Source: Psychroserpens luteolus
GTDB lineage: Bacteria; Bacteroidota; Bacteroidia; Flavobacteriales; Flavobacteriaceae
Assembly (NCBI RefSeq): GCF_021032705.1
Contig: NZ_JAHVXI010000001.1
Span: 1,178,001 to 1,242,000 of the forward strand
DNA length: 64,000 nt
Direction of reading: 5' to 3'
Every line of letters starts with the position of its first letter. Within the stretch, counting starts at the first letter, position 1. The translations under genes and the position numbers were made by a program. Positions 53,512-62,411 of this stretch are shown here, piece by piece. The notes under the pieces are model-generated. The model was not told where the DNA came from. It was given only the letters and a program-made list of their open reading frames with translations, and did not search any database.

Positions 53512-55302
53512 ATGTCAGCACACGCAGATACTCACGCACACGACGATCACGGACATCATCATAAAGAGACTTTTGTAACTAAATATATATTTAGTCAAGA
53601 TCATAAAATGATTGCTAAGCAGTACCTAATAACTGGTACTATTATGGGTGTTATTGGAGTTTTGATGTCAATAATGTTCCGTATGCAGATTGCATGGCCT
53701 GAGGAACCTAATGTATTGTTTGAAGCATTACTTGGAAAATGGGCTCCCGAAGGTGTTATGGATGCAGATATTTATTTGGCATTAGTAACCATTCATGGTA
53801 CCATAATGGTATTCTTTGTATTAACTGCAGGATTGAGTGGTACATTTAGTAACTTATTAATTCCGTTGCAAATTGGAGCACGAGATATGGCATCTGGTTT
53901 CCTTAATATGGTGTCGTATTGGTTATTCTTCTTATCTAGTGTAGTGATGATTATTTCACTATTCGTAGAAGCTGGACCAGCGGCAGCAGGATGGACCATT
54001 TACCCACCTTTAAGTGCGTTACCAATGGCACAAGGTGGTTCAGGAATGGGTATGACCTTATGGTTAGTATCTATGGCTATCTTTATTGCATCCTCGCTAC
54101 TAGGATCGTTAAATTATATCGTAACAGTTATTAATTTACGTACTAAAGGAATGTCTATGACAAGATTACCATTAACAATCTGGGCATTCTTTGTAACAGC
54201 TATTATTGGTGTGGTGTCTTTCCCAGTATTATTATCTGCTGCTTTATTATTAATCATGGATAGAAGTTTTGGAACATCATTCTTCTTATCTGATATTTTC
54301 ATTCAAGGTGAAGTATTGCATTACCAAGGAGGTTCTCCAGTATTGTTTGAACACTTATTCTGGTTCTTAGGTCACCCTGAAGTATATATTGTATTACTAC
54401 CTGCATTAGGTATTACGTCCGAAATTATTGCTACTAACTCCCGTAAACCTATTTTTGGTTATCGAGCGATGGTAATGTCAATTTTAGCCATTGCCTTCTT
54501 ATCAACGATAGTTTGGGGTCACCATATGTTTATCTCAGGAATGAATCCATTCTTAGGTTCTGTATTTACTTTTACAACCTTATTAATTGCAATTCCTTCT
54601 GCAGTAAAAGCATTTAACTATATCACCACACTCTGGAAAGGTAACCTCCAGATGAACCCAGCAATGCTATTCTCAATTGGTTTAGTATCTACGTTCATCA
54701 CAGGTGGTCTTACAGGTATTATCTTAGGTGATAGTGCATTAGATATTAACGTTCATGATACGTACTTCGTTGTAGCGCATTTCCACTTAGTAATGGGTAT
54801 ATCTGCGCTTTACGGAATGTTTGCAGGAATCTACCATTGGTTCCCAAAAATGTTTGGTCGTATGCTAAATAAAAACCTTGGATATTTACATTTCTGGGTA
54901 ACGGCAATATGTGCTTATGGTGTATTTTTTCCAATGCACTTTATAGGTATGGCAGGTTTACCAAGACGTTATTATACAAACTCTAACTTCCCATTATTTG
55001 ATGACACCGCAAATGCTAATGTTGTGATTACAATATTTGCAATTGTAGGTGGTATTTTCCAATTGGTATTCTTATGGAATTTCTTCTACTCTATTTTCTA
55101 CGGAAAGAGAACAGTACAGAATCCTTGGAGATCAAATACATTAGAATGGACTGCTCCAATAGAGCATATGCATGGTAACTGGCCAGGAGAAATTCCTCAT
55201 GTACACCGTTGGGCTTACGATTATAGTAAACCAGGACATGATGAAGATTTCGTGCCTCAAAATGTGCCATTATATGATGGAGAAGAAGAATTGCAACATT
55301 AA
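53512..55302 (+). CDS. coxA: Cytochrome c oxidase subunit I
   Basis: The haem-copper core subunit (596 residues, about 12 transmembrane helices). Haem a ligand His lies in ALVTIHGTIMVFFVL. The CuB/Tyr site is FWFLGHPEVYIVLLPALG, the other CuB His pair is VWGHHMFISGMN, and haem a/a3 His residues are in DTYFVVAHFHLVMG. The proton-channel Lys-type region is near the middle. The N-terminal 18 residues are His-rich (HADTHAHDDHGHHHKE), echoing ActF. It ends the operon; a strong terminator follows and no subunit III gene is present beside it. Confidence 0.97.
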   Translation: MSAHADTHAHDDHGHHHKETFVTKYIFSQDHKMIAKQYLITGTIMGVIGVLMSIMFRMQIAWPEEPNVLFEALLGKWAPEGVMDADIYLALVTIHGTIMVFFVLTAGLSGTFSNLLIPLQIGARDMASGFLNMVSYWLFFLSSVVMIISLFVEAGPAAAGWTIYPPLSALPMAQGGSGMGMTLWLVSMAIFIASSLLGSLNYIVTVINLRTKGMSMTRLPLTIWAFFVTAIIGVVSFPVLLSAALLLIMDRSFGTSFFLSDIFIQGEVLHYQGGSPVLFEHLFWFLGHPEVYIVLLPALGITSEIIATNSRKPIFGYRAMVMSILAIAFLSTIVWGHHMFISGMNPFLGSVFTFTTLLIAIPSAVKAFNYITTLWKGNLQMNPAMLFSIGLVSTFITGGLTGIILGDSALDINVHDTYFVVAHFHLVMGISALYGMFAGIYHWFPKMFGRMLNKNLGYLHFWVTAICAYGVFFPMHFIGMAGLPRRYYTNSNFPLFDDTANANVVITIFAIVGGIFQLVFLWNFFYSIFYGKRTVQNPWRSNTLEWTAPIEHMHGNWPGEIPHVHRWAYDYSKPGHDEDFVPQNVPLYDGEEELQH

Positions 55303-55322
55303 AAATTCTTTATATAATATTG

Positions 55323-55355
55323 AAAAGCCTTTCGTAACTATCGAAAGGCTTTTTG
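55323..55355 (+). terminator. Intrinsic terminator of the act-cox operon
   Basis: Perfect 12-bp stem AAAAGCCTTTCG (55323-55334) with CGAAAGGCTTTT (55342-55353), TAACTAT loop, and a T-run. It ends 17 bp before the ruvB start codon and contains the -33 region of the ruvB promoter. Confidence 0.92.
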
Positions 55356-55357
55356 TT

Positions 55358-55365
55358 TATATTTG
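55358..55365 (+). promoter_or_regulatory. -7 promoter element of ruvB (possibly leaderless)
   Basis: TATATTTG matches TAnnTTTG. Its end is 6 bp before the ATG at 55372, leaving room for almost no leader. It overlaps an in-frame TTG at 55363, which is therefore not the start. Confidence 0.55.
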
Positions 55366-55371
55366 TGTTAT

Positions 55372-56394
55372 ATGAACGAAAACCTAGATCCAACAAATGA
55401 TAATTTTTCTCCAGAAGAACTGGATGTAGAAAAAAAATTAAGACCACTATCCTTTGATGATTTTACTGGTCAGGATCAGGTGTTGGAAAATCTTCAAATT
55501 TTTGTTCAGGCTGCGAATGGTAGAGATGAAGCTCTAGATCATACCTTGTTTCATGGACCTCCTGGACTTGGTAAGACAACATTAGCCCATATCCTAGCTA
55601 GTGAACTTAATGTAGGTATAAAGGTAACCTCTGGACCAGTTTTGGATAAACCAGGAGACTTAGCGGGACTATTGACGAACCTTGACGATCGTGATGTATT
55701 GTTTATTGATGAGATCCATAGGTTAAGTCCTATTGTTGAAGAGTATTTATACTCGGCAATGGAAGACTACAAAATCGATATTATGATCGAGTCTGGACCA
55801 AATGCTAGAACGGTTCAAATTAATTTAAACCCGTTTACCTTAGTTGGAGCAACAACACGCTCAGGGTTACTAACTTCGCCTATGCGAGCACGTTTTGGAA
55901 TTCAAAGCCGACTTCAATATTACAACACCGAATTGTTAACGACCATCGTACAGCGTAGTGCTTCCATTTTAGATGTACCCATTTCTATGGAGGCCGCTGT
56001 CGAAATTGCTGGGCGAAGCCGAGGCACACCTCGAATTGCTAATGCATTACTTCGAAGAGTTCGTGACTTTGCACAAATAAAAGGAAACGGAAATATTGAC
56101 ATAAAGATCGCTAAGTTTGCTTTAGAGGCGCTTAATGTAGATGCACATGGTTTAGACGAAATGGATAACAAAATTTTAGAAACCATCATTGATAAATTTA
56201 AAGGTGGCCCAGTTGGGATTACCACATTGGCTACTGCTGTTAGTGAAAGTGCCGAAACCATAGAAGAAGTATATGAGCCCTTTTTGATACAACAAGGGTT
56301 TATAATGCGAACACCTCGCGGACGGGAAGTGACAGAACTGGCTTATAAACATCTTGGAAAAATTAAAGGTCCAATACAAGGCGGTTTGTTTTAG
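55372..56394 (+). CDS. ruvB: Holliday junction branch migration ATPase RuvB
   Basis: RuvB drives branch migration with RuvA during recombination. The 340-residue protein has [19 protein letters not shown], Walker [13 protein letters not shown] (about residue 62), Walker [13 protein letters not shown] and the sensor 1 element [18 protein letters not shown], then the C-terminal winged helix ending [16 protein letters not shown] set the start at ATG 55372 because the -7 promoter box covers the earlier TTG. It follows the terminator of the respiratory operon and is independent of it. Confidence 0.97.
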   Translation: MNENLDPTNDNFSPEELDVEKKLRPLSFDDFTGQDQVLENLQIFVQAANGRDEALDHTLFHGPPGLGKTTLAHILASELNVGIKVTSGPVLDKPGDLAGLLTNLDDRDVLFIDEIHRLSPIVEEYLYSAMEDYKIDIMIESGPNARTVQINLNPFTLVGATTRSGLLTSPMRARFGIQSRLQYYNTELLTTIVQRSASILDVPISMEAAVEIAGRSRGTPRIANALLRRVRDFAQIKGNGNIDIKIAKFALEALNVDAHGLDEMDNKILETIIDKFKGGPVGITTLATAVSESAETIEEVYEPFLIQQGFIMRTPRGREVTELAYKHLGKIKGPIQGGLF

Positions 56395-56450
56395 TATAAC
56401 ACTTCAATTGGTTTTAAAACGTATTATACTATCAAAGGAAATCATACATA

Positions 56451-57788
56451 ATGAATCCAAAAAAAGAAATACCTACTGTTCCTTTAAAACGTTTCTTGAA
56501 GCATTCATTAGATATTTTAAAAAACCCATTACCATTTCATCATCGCAACTTTATAGAACAAGGCGATGTGTTTAGATTGAAAATTGGATTCAATACTAGC
56601 GTATTTTTTTGTAGAGATGCTGCTTTGGCCGAGTATGTCCTTCAAAAGAATCAACGCAATTATGTCAAGTCTAAAATTCAAACCGAAGATTTAGTAAAAT
56701 ATGTTGGTAAAGGATTATTAACTTCAGAGGGAGATCATTGGCGTAAGCAACGAAAACTCATTCAGCCTGCGTTTCATAAAAAACAATTAGAAAACTTATT
56801 GGAATCTATTCATGATGCAATTACTTCAGAGTTTCAACGAATACAGCCTGGTGAAGTCTTAGATATATTTCCAATTTTAAATGATCTCGCATTTCAAGCT
56901 GTCGTAAAATCCTTATTTAGTAGTGCTGCAAATCAAGATGATATAAGCCGTTTACAGCATATTACCGAGACAGCTCAAAAAATGCTTGTCAAAGAATTAC
57001 GTCAACCTTATCTAGGTTGGTGGTTTAAAGCAAGTGGTGAAATTAAAAAACACATTGGCTTAACTCGGGAAGCTAGAGACATATTAAAGCGTATTGTTCA
57101 TGAAAGACGCAAATCCAATACACGAGAAAATGATTTATTAGATATACTTCTTGATGCTAAATATGATGATGGTAAATCAATGAGTGAGGAGCAACTTATA
57201 GATGAAATTTTAATTTTATTTACAGCAGGGCACGAGACGACATCTAATTCGTTAACATTTACATGTCAACTTCTAGCTTTACATCCCGAATGGCAAGAAA
57301 AAATATATGAAGACTATATAGCCATACACCAAAAGGCGGACGATTTGATGACTATCGTTACGCAATCTAAAGTTTGTCAACAAGTTATTGAAGAATCAAT
57401 GCGGCTATATCCTCCAGCCTATTTTATTGATCGTGTAAATGTTGCAGAAGACCATTTCAATGGCATGCAATTTAAAGCAGGCTCCAATATCTTGTTTTCA
57501 GTTTACGAAATGCATCGCCATCCAAATTTGTGGGATAAGCCAAACGAATTTATACCTGAGCGATTTTCGGAAGGTGGACGGAAATTTTCGTCGCAATATT
57601 TCCCATTTGGCGCAGGACCAAGAAAATGCATAGGAAATAATTTTGCTATGTTTGAAATGATTATGGCCATGTCTGAATTAGTAAAGACTTTTAAAATATA
57701 TCCAGATTTTGAAGCAATAGACATAACACCATTAATTACCTTAAAGCCTAAAAATGCGTTTTTAAAATTTGAAAAGCGAAACAAATGA
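56451..57788 (+). CDS. Cytochrome P450
   Basis: A 445-residue monooxygenase. The I-helix oxygen-binding motif AGHETTSNS (about residue 260), the K-helix EESMRLYPP (ExxR), the PERF-like [10 protein letters not shown] and the haem loop [14 protein letters not shown] with ligand Cys393 are all intact. The N-terminus lacks a membrane anchor, so it is a soluble, class I or III type resembling the CYP4/CYP102-like group. No reductase or ferredoxin gene lies beside it, so electrons must come from elsewhere. The substrate is unknown. Its stop overlaps the queG start by 4 bp (ATGA), indicating a translationally coupled pair. Confidence 0.95.
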   Translation: MNPKKEIPTVPLKRFLKHSLDILKNPLPFHHRNFIEQGDVFRLKIGFNTSVFFCRDAALAEYVLQKNQRNYVKSKIQTEDLVKYVGKGLLTSEGDHWRKQRKLIQPAFHKKQLENLLESIHDAITSEFQRIQPGEVLDIFPILNDLAFQAVVKSLFSSAANQDDISRLQHITETAQKMLVKELRQPYLGWWFKASGEIKKHIGLTREARDILKRIVHERRKSNTRENDLLDILLDAKYDDGKSMSEEQLIDEILILFTAGHETTSNSLTFTCQLLALHPEWQEKIYEDYIAIHQKADDLMTIVTQSKVCQQVIEESMRLYPPAYFIDRVNVAEDHFNGMQFKAGSNILFSVYEMHRHPNLWDKPNEFIPERFSEGGRKFSSQYFPFGAGPRKCIGNNFAMFEMIMAMSELVKTFKIYPDFEAIDITPLITLKPKNAFLKFEKRNK

Positions 57789-58711
57789 CTGCAAATAAAT
57801 CTAAATACAGCAAGTTTATAAAAACAGAAGCCAAACGTCTTGGTTTTTTATCTTGTGGTATTAGTAAAGCAGAGTTTTTAGAAGAAGAAGCACCACGATT
57901 GGAAACATGGCTTAAAAATAACGCGCATGGTGAGATGCGGTATATGGAAAATCATTTTGATAAACGCCTTGATCCAACCAAATTGGTTGAAGGTTCTAAA
58001 AGTGTGGTGTCTTTATTATTAAACTATTTTCCTTCGGAAATTCAAAATACCGAAAGTTATAAACTCTCTAAGTATGCCTTTGGAACCGATTATCATTTTG
58101 TGATTAAAGATAAGTTAAAACAACTATTGCACAGTATTCAGAATGAAATAGGAGATGTTCATGGTCGAGCCTTTGTAGATTCGGCACCTGTGCTAGATAA
58201 AGCTTGGGCAGCAAAATCAGGTTTGGGGTGGATTGGGAAGCACAGTAATTTATTAACGCAGCAAGTAGGATCGTTTTATTTTATTGCTGAATTGATTATT
58301 GATCTGGATTTAGAATATGATCATATTGTTTCAGATCATTGTGGTACATGCACAGCATGTATTGATGCTTGTCCTACGCAAGCCATTACTGAGCCTTATG
58401 TTGTGAATGGAAGCAAATGTATCTCTTATTTTACGATTGAATTAAAAGATAATATTCCTTCAGAATTCAAAGGACAATTCGATGATTGGATGTTTGGTTG
58501 CGATGTGTGCCAAGATGTTTGTCCGTGGAATCGTTTTTCAAAAGCACATAGTGAACCATTGTTTAATCCGCATCCTGAGTTATTATCAATGACAAAAAAG
58601 GATTGGGAAGAAATTACTAAGGATACATTTAATAAAGTATTTAAAAAATCTGCTGTAAAACGCACTAAATTTGAAGGTTTAAAGCGTAATATTAGCTTTT
58701 TAGATACTTAA
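57785..58711 (+). CDS. queG: Epoxyqueuosine reductase QueG
   Basis: QueG reduces epoxyqueuosine to queuosine in tRNA using cobalamin and two [4Fe-4S] clusters. The 308-residue protein has [45 protein letters not shown] in part ([20 protein letters not shown]), and the cluster motifs [12 protein letters not shown] and [11 protein letters not shown]. It is shorter than E. coli QueG (379 residues) because it lacks the C-terminal HEAT-like extension. Start is fixed by the ATGA overlap with the P450 gene; the pairing looks accidental, since the functions are unrelated. Confidence 0.96.
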   Translation: MTANKSKYSKFIKTEAKRLGFLSCGISKAEFLEEEAPRLETWLKNNAHGEMRYMENHFDKRLDPTKLVEGSKSVVSLLLNYFPSEIQNTESYKLSKYAFGTDYHFVIKDKLKQLLHSIQNEIGDVHGRAFVDSAPVLDKAWAAKSGLGWIGKHSNLLTQQVGSFYFIAELIIDLDLEYDHIVSDHCGTCTACIDACPTQAITEPYVVNGSKCISYFTIELKDNIPSEFKGQFDDWMFGCDVCQDVCPWNRFSKAHSEPLFNPHPELLSMTKKDWEEITKDTFNKVFKKSAVKRTKFEGLKRNISFLDT

Positions 58712-58716
58712 TACTT

Positions 58717-58724
58717 TAATTTTG
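58717..58724 (+). promoter_or_regulatory. -7 promoter element of the histidine kinase/response regulator operon
   Basis: TAATTTTG matches TAnnTTTG and gives a leader of about 27 nt before the ATG at 58757. No TTG at the -33 position is seen. Confidence 0.45.
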
Positions 58725-58756
58725 ATAAGACCTCTATAACACTTAAAAGATAAAAA

Positions 58757-60598
58757 ATGCTAAGACAATTTTATTTTATTCTTTTTCTATTATTGATTGG
58801 TTGTGGTCAAAAAAGCCATGATGAACGGCTTAAAAATGATATCAATACATTAAAGAAATTACAAGATTTATCTAGTAAAGAGGTTAACGATTCAACATTA
58901 TTATATCTCAATGAAGCTAAAAGAATCATAGATGCTAATGATGACATACCAGATACGCTTCGGCTTGAGAATATATTTTTAAAAGGATATTATTATAGGC
59001 GTATTAATAAGATAGATTCGGCATCTTATTATTTTCATAAAACAATAGATTTAATTGAAGCACCAAATTCAAGATATAGAAACTTGGTATATTATAGAAA
59101 TACTTGGGAAACAGATGAAAATAATAGCAAACTCGCAAATGCAATTAGCACAGCACAAAAGTTTGTTGATATTTCTGATGAAGATAAAAATGCTAAAGGA
59201 CTCACCTATGCCTATAATTTTCTTGAACGTGTTAATTTAGATCTTGGCAACTACGATAAAGCATTATATTTTAATGCCAAAACCTTAAAAGCTGCTAAGA
59301 AATCTTCAGATACAGCAATGTATGTGATCACATCAATTTCTAGAGCTCACCAATTGTATAGTTTAGGAAAAAAAGAGCAGGCTTATAAGCTTCTTGACAG
59401 TGTAGATCATATCAAAACAGTTCCTAAAGATGTAAGGAGGCAGATATTTCGAAATTATGGAGCTCTGTATTTTTATGATGGAGAATATACTAAGGCTATA
59501 GAGAAATATAAACATGCCATAGAATTTTCTAAAGCCACAGAGGGTAATAAAAATTATAATTTGATTGAATCTTATAATAATATTGCTGAGGCTTATATAG
59601 AAAAAGGAGATTACCCATTAGCTAAAATATATTTAGATTCTACTCGGGCTATAATTCAACCTAATTCATTTCCTGACTATGTTACTTTTTATCATGAATT
59701 AAGGTTTAAACTCAATTATCTAACTAAAACTAATGAGGATGAAATACTCGAAGAGTATTTGGGTTTAATAGCAGGTAATAATAAACAGCATGAAGAAAAA
59801 ATAAAAGAAGAACTCATAGCGTTAAAATTATCTAACGAAAAAGAGCAAGATGCATTAACGAAAAAGAAAGAAGCTGAGATTACTAATGTAAAGTTAATGT
59901 CTCTATTAGGGTTTTCTATATTGTTGCTTTTGATTGGGTATTTGTTTTACAGACAAAGACGATTTAAATTTGAAAAGCAAGACTTACAAATGCAACAGCG
60001 CTTATTACGATCTCAAATGAGTCCGCATTTTATGTTTAACACGTTGTCTGCAATTCAAAATCAAATAAAAGGGAATCAAAAAGGTGCAGTGAATTATCTA
60101 ATGAAATTTTCTAGATTATTGAGATTGATTTTAGAAAATTCATTACATAATTATGTTGAAATAGACAGTGAGTTAGAATCACTGCGGAAGTATATAGATT
60201 TACAATTATTACGATTTCCTAATCAGTTTGAGTATACAATTTCATTAGAAAATTTTGAAGAAGATGAAGGGGTTTGTATTCCTCCAATGCTACTTCAACC
60301 TTTTGTTGAGAATAGTATCGAACATGGATTTTTAGGAATTAATTACAAAGGACAAATACATATAAAATTAGAATTACAAGACAAACATATACTATGCGAA
60401 ATAGAAGACAATGGTATTGGCTTACAACCTCTTAATAAAGCTTATCGAAAATCGGTGTCTACACAATTGATTTCAACGTTTATTTATAAAACAACTAAAC
60501 AGAAAGTTATAACTTTAGATAAGAAAAATGAAAACCTTTCCAGTTCAGGAGTCATTGTTAAATTTTTAATTCCATATAAATTTTCAGAACATGATTAG
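58757..60598 (+). CDS. LytS-type sensor histidine kinase with lipoprotein signal and TPR sensor domain
   Basis: A 613-residue membrane kinase. The N-terminus is a lipoprotein signal (FILFLLLIGCGQKS, lipid Cys16), and the periplasmic part up to about residue 370 holds TPR-like repeats (KALYFNAKTLKAAKKSSDTA, GEYTKAIEKYKHAIEFSKA, GDYPLAKIYLDSTRAII). A transmembrane helix (about 378-398, LMSLLGFSILLLLIGYLFY) follows. The kinase part is the LytS/YehU type: LRSQMSPHFMFNTLSAIQNQ with the phospho-accepting His424, and an ATPase domain with LLQPFVENSIEHGF. The 8-bp overlap with the next gene shows it is one operon with its response regulator. Confidence 0.93.
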   Translation: MLRQFYFILFLLLIGCGQKSHDERLKNDINTLKKLQDLSSKEVNDSTLLYLNEAKRIIDANDDIPDTLRLENIFLKGYYYRRINKIDSASYYFHKTIDLIEAPNSRYRNLVYYRNTWETDENNSKLANAISTAQKFVDISDEDKNAKGLTYAYNFLERVNLDLGNYDKALYFNAKTLKAAKKSSDTAMYVITSISRAHQLYSLGKKEQAYKLLDSVDHIKTVPKDVRRQIFRNYGALYFYDGEYTKAIEKYKHAIEFSKATEGNKNYNLIESYNNIAEAYIEKGDYPLAKIYLDSTRAIIQPNSFPDYVTFYHELRFKLNYLTKTNEDEILEEYLGLIAGNNKQHEEKIKEELIALKLSNEKEQDALTKKKEAEITNVKLMSLLGFSILLLLIGYLFYRQRRFKFEKQDLQMQQRLLRSQMSPHFMFNTLSAIQNQIKGNQKGAVNYLMKFSRLLRLILENSLHNYVEIDSELESLRKYIDLQLLRFPNQFEYTISLENFEEDEGVCIPPMLLQPFVENSIEHGFLGINYKGQIHIKLELQDKHILCEIEDNGIGLQPLNKAYRKSVSTQLISTFIYKTTKQKVITLDKKNENLSSSGVIVKFLIPYKFSEHD

Positions 60599-61328
60599 AG
60601 CAATAATAATTGATGATGAAGCTTATGTAAGAACTATCGTGAGTGATAAATTATCACAATACTTCAGTAATGAAATTGAAATTATTAGCGAGGCTGATAG
60701 TGTTGAATCTGGAGTGAAAATCATTGAAGATAAGAACCCAGATTTACTTTTTCTAGATATTCAGCTGAGAGATGGAACCAGTTTTGATATGTTAAATACA
60801 ATAAAAGATAAAAATTTTGATGTCATATTTATAACAGGTTTTGATGACCATGCTATTAAAGCAATAAAGGTTGGAGCCTTAGACTATATTTTAAAACCTA
60901 TTGATGATGAAGAGTTTAAAGAAGCGGTAAAGAAAGCCATCGATAATAGTAAAGAGGAAAATAATATCGAAAAACTGGTTGAAATATCAAGTGAATATTT
61001 TCAAGGAGTAAAAAAGAAACGGATTGTTTTAAAAACACTAGAAAATGTATATGCAGTGTATGAAGATGATATTTTATATTGTAGATCTGAAGGTAACTAT
61101 ACTACATTCTATACCAAACAATCTGAGAAAATATTAGTATCTAAGTCTATGAAAAAAGTATTAGAGTTGTTATCCGAAGATATTTTTATTAGATGTCATC
61201 AATCATATTTAGTTAACAAAAAACATGTGTTAAGATATAATAAACAGGGCGTTTTAGTAATTATTAATGAGATTAAAGTTCCTGTTTCTAGTCGAAGAAA
61301 GGATTACGTTATTGAAAAAATTTTTTGA
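60591..61328 (+). CDS. LytTR-family response regulator
   Basis: A 245-residue cytoplasmic transcription regulator. The receiver domain has the acidic cluster IIIDDEAYVR, phospho-acceptor Asp56 in PDLLFLDIQLRDG, and the Lys in DYILKPIDDEEF. The C-terminal LytTR DNA-binding domain (about residues 145-245) has ILYCRSEGNYTTFYT, SKSMKKVLELL, FIRCHQSYLVNKKHV and VPVSSRRKDYV. It is co-translated with the histidine kinase. LytTR domains bind pairs of direct repeats with two-turn spacing, and such repeats occur 10 bp after this gene. Confidence 0.95.
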   Translation: MIRAIIIDDEAYVRTIVSDKLSQYFSNEIEIISEADSVESGVKIIEDKNPDLLFLDIQLRDGTSFDMLNTIKDKNFDVIFITGFDDHAIKAIKVGALDYILKPIDDEEFKEAVKKAIDNSKEENNIEKLVEISSEYFQGVKKKRIVLKTLENVYAVYEDDILYCRSEGNYTTFYTKQSEKILVSKSMKKVLELLSEDIFIRCHQSYLVNKKHVLRYNKQGVLVIINEIKVPVSSRRKDYVIEKIF

Positions 61329-61331
61329 GAT

Positions 61332-61383
61332 ACGAATTTGAAATCAAAGCCTACGAATTTGAATTTAGTAATGGTCGAATTTG
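61332..61383 (+). promoter_or_regulatory. Three direct repeats: predicted LytTR operator
   Basis: ACGAATTTG (61332-61340), ACGAATTTG (61353-61361) and TCGAATTTG (61375-61383) are separated by 12 and 13 bp, that is 21 and 22 bp from start to start. A 9-bp box at two-turn spacing is the layout bound by LytTR regulators such as AgrA and ComE. The boxes lie between the LytTR gene and the lipoprotein gene, about 60 bp before its ATG. Confidence 0.75.
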
Positions 61384-61442
61384 AAATCTTCATTTTTAAA
61401 AGTGATTATTTATTAAATTACAAAGAAAAATAGCTATCCATC

Positions 61443-62222
61443 ATGAAAAAAAATCACAAATTATTAGTCGTATTCTGCCTACTCATTAGTTTCAACTCTT
61501 GCGAAAAAGAGACTGTAAATGACTACGAAATAAATAGTAAAAATACACAAATAACAGATGTGTATTCTAGAGCAAAAGCTCAAACACAAACACAAACAAG
61601 CGATTCAGAAGCATTAGAAAATAACATGCAATGGGTAGCCTATATGACGGCACAAATATTAATAAAGGACGTCAATGCTACAAATCAATTTATGAGCAGA
61701 TATAATTCTGGAATGATTAATAATGATTACTCAATTATTAGATTATCGGAGTTATTAAACAATCAACAAACAAATCAATCCTTTCGGGATGCTTTTGAAA
61801 ATGAGTTCAATATTTTTACTGGAGAGATACATAATCCATGTGATAATCAAGGCAAGCCAAAATTACGCCCAACTCCTCCACCATGTAGTCCACCTCCATG
61901 TGTTTTACCAAATGAAGATATATTTGAAATCTATGTAGATTATTTAATATCAGAGCATTGTTTGGAGATTTATGTGAGTGGTGGTCTTGATTTATCGCAA
62001 AGTATAACGTCTTCTGCTCATCCATTGAATACGACCAATATTAATGCTGGATTTGAGCATTTTAATTTGAATCAATGCTTGGTTAATGAAGTCACTATAG
62101 ATGGTAATGGAGTAGGTAATCTGTATACCAATTTAATTGTTGTAAGACCTTATAGAGAAATACATGAATGTGATTATCTTCAATTTCCAAACATCCCTGA
62201 TTTCTCACAATTCCCGTATTAA
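61443..62222 (+). CDS. Secreted lipoprotein with six cysteines, unknown function
   Basis: A 259-residue lipoprotein (signal peptide and lipobox SFNSC, lipid Cys20). It has a short Gln-Thr repeat (QTQTQT, about residue 47), a helical part (about 57-125), a proline-rich linker with two of its cysteines (TPPPCSPPPC) and a C-terminal domain with three more; apart from the lipid Cys, six cysteines are present in the mature protein, an even number suited to disulfide bonds. I recognise no family. The gene has its own terminator and stands directly behind three LytTR-type repeats, so it is a probable target of the adjacent two-component system. The next gene encodes a disulfide-forming protein. Confidence 0.75.
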   Translation: MKKNHKLLVVFCLLISFNSCEKETVNDYEINSKNTQITDVYSRAKAQTQTQTSDSEALENNMQWVAYMTAQILIKDVNATNQFMSRYNSGMINNDYSIIRLSELLNNQQTNQSFRDAFENEFNIFTGEIHNPCDNQGKPKLRPTPPPCSPPPCVLPNEDIFEIYVDYLISEHCLEIYVSGGLDLSQSITSSAHPLNTTNINAGFEHFNLNQCLVNEVTIDGNGVGNLYTNLIVVRPYREIHECDYLQFPNIPDFSQFPY

Positions 62223-62244
62223 GAATTCTAAACACTCATACTCT

Positions 62245-62277
62245 AAAGCTTTTTGATTCATGTCAAGAAGCTTTTTT
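62245..62277 (+). terminator. Intrinsic terminator after the cysteine-containing lipoprotein gene
   Basis: AAAGCTTTTTGA (62245-62256) pairs with TCAAGAAGCTTT (62263-62274) with one G-T pair, 6-nt loop, followed by a T-run to 62277. It isolates the lipoprotein transcript, so the next gene needs its own promoter. Confidence 0.85.
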
Positions 62278-62298
62278 ATTTAAAACTATTTCCATTCA

Positions 62299-62334
62299 AC
62301 GAATTTGAAATGGTTACGATCACTTATGAATTTA
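62299..62334 (+). promoter_or_regulatory. Predicted LytTR box before the VKOR-fusion gene
   Basis: ACGAATTTG (62299-62307) repeats the upstream boxes exactly, and a weaker copy ATGAATTTA (62326-62334, 7 of 9 matches) follows 27 bp later. The box begins 113 bp before the ATG at 62412 and lies after the terminator of the previous gene. Spacing of the second copy is off, so this site is less certain than the triple repeat. Confidence 0.5.
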
Positions 62335-62411
62335 CAGTAGCATAGTGCTGTTTTTTTTATGATTTTCAACATAGCAAATGACATATAATTCATAATCAAA
62401 AGTGTATAGCT

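Noticed and set aside
61332-61383. Three equally spaced repeats as a possible CRISPR array
   Set aside because: The repeats are only 9-14 bp and the gaps 12-13 bp; a LytTR operator explains them better.
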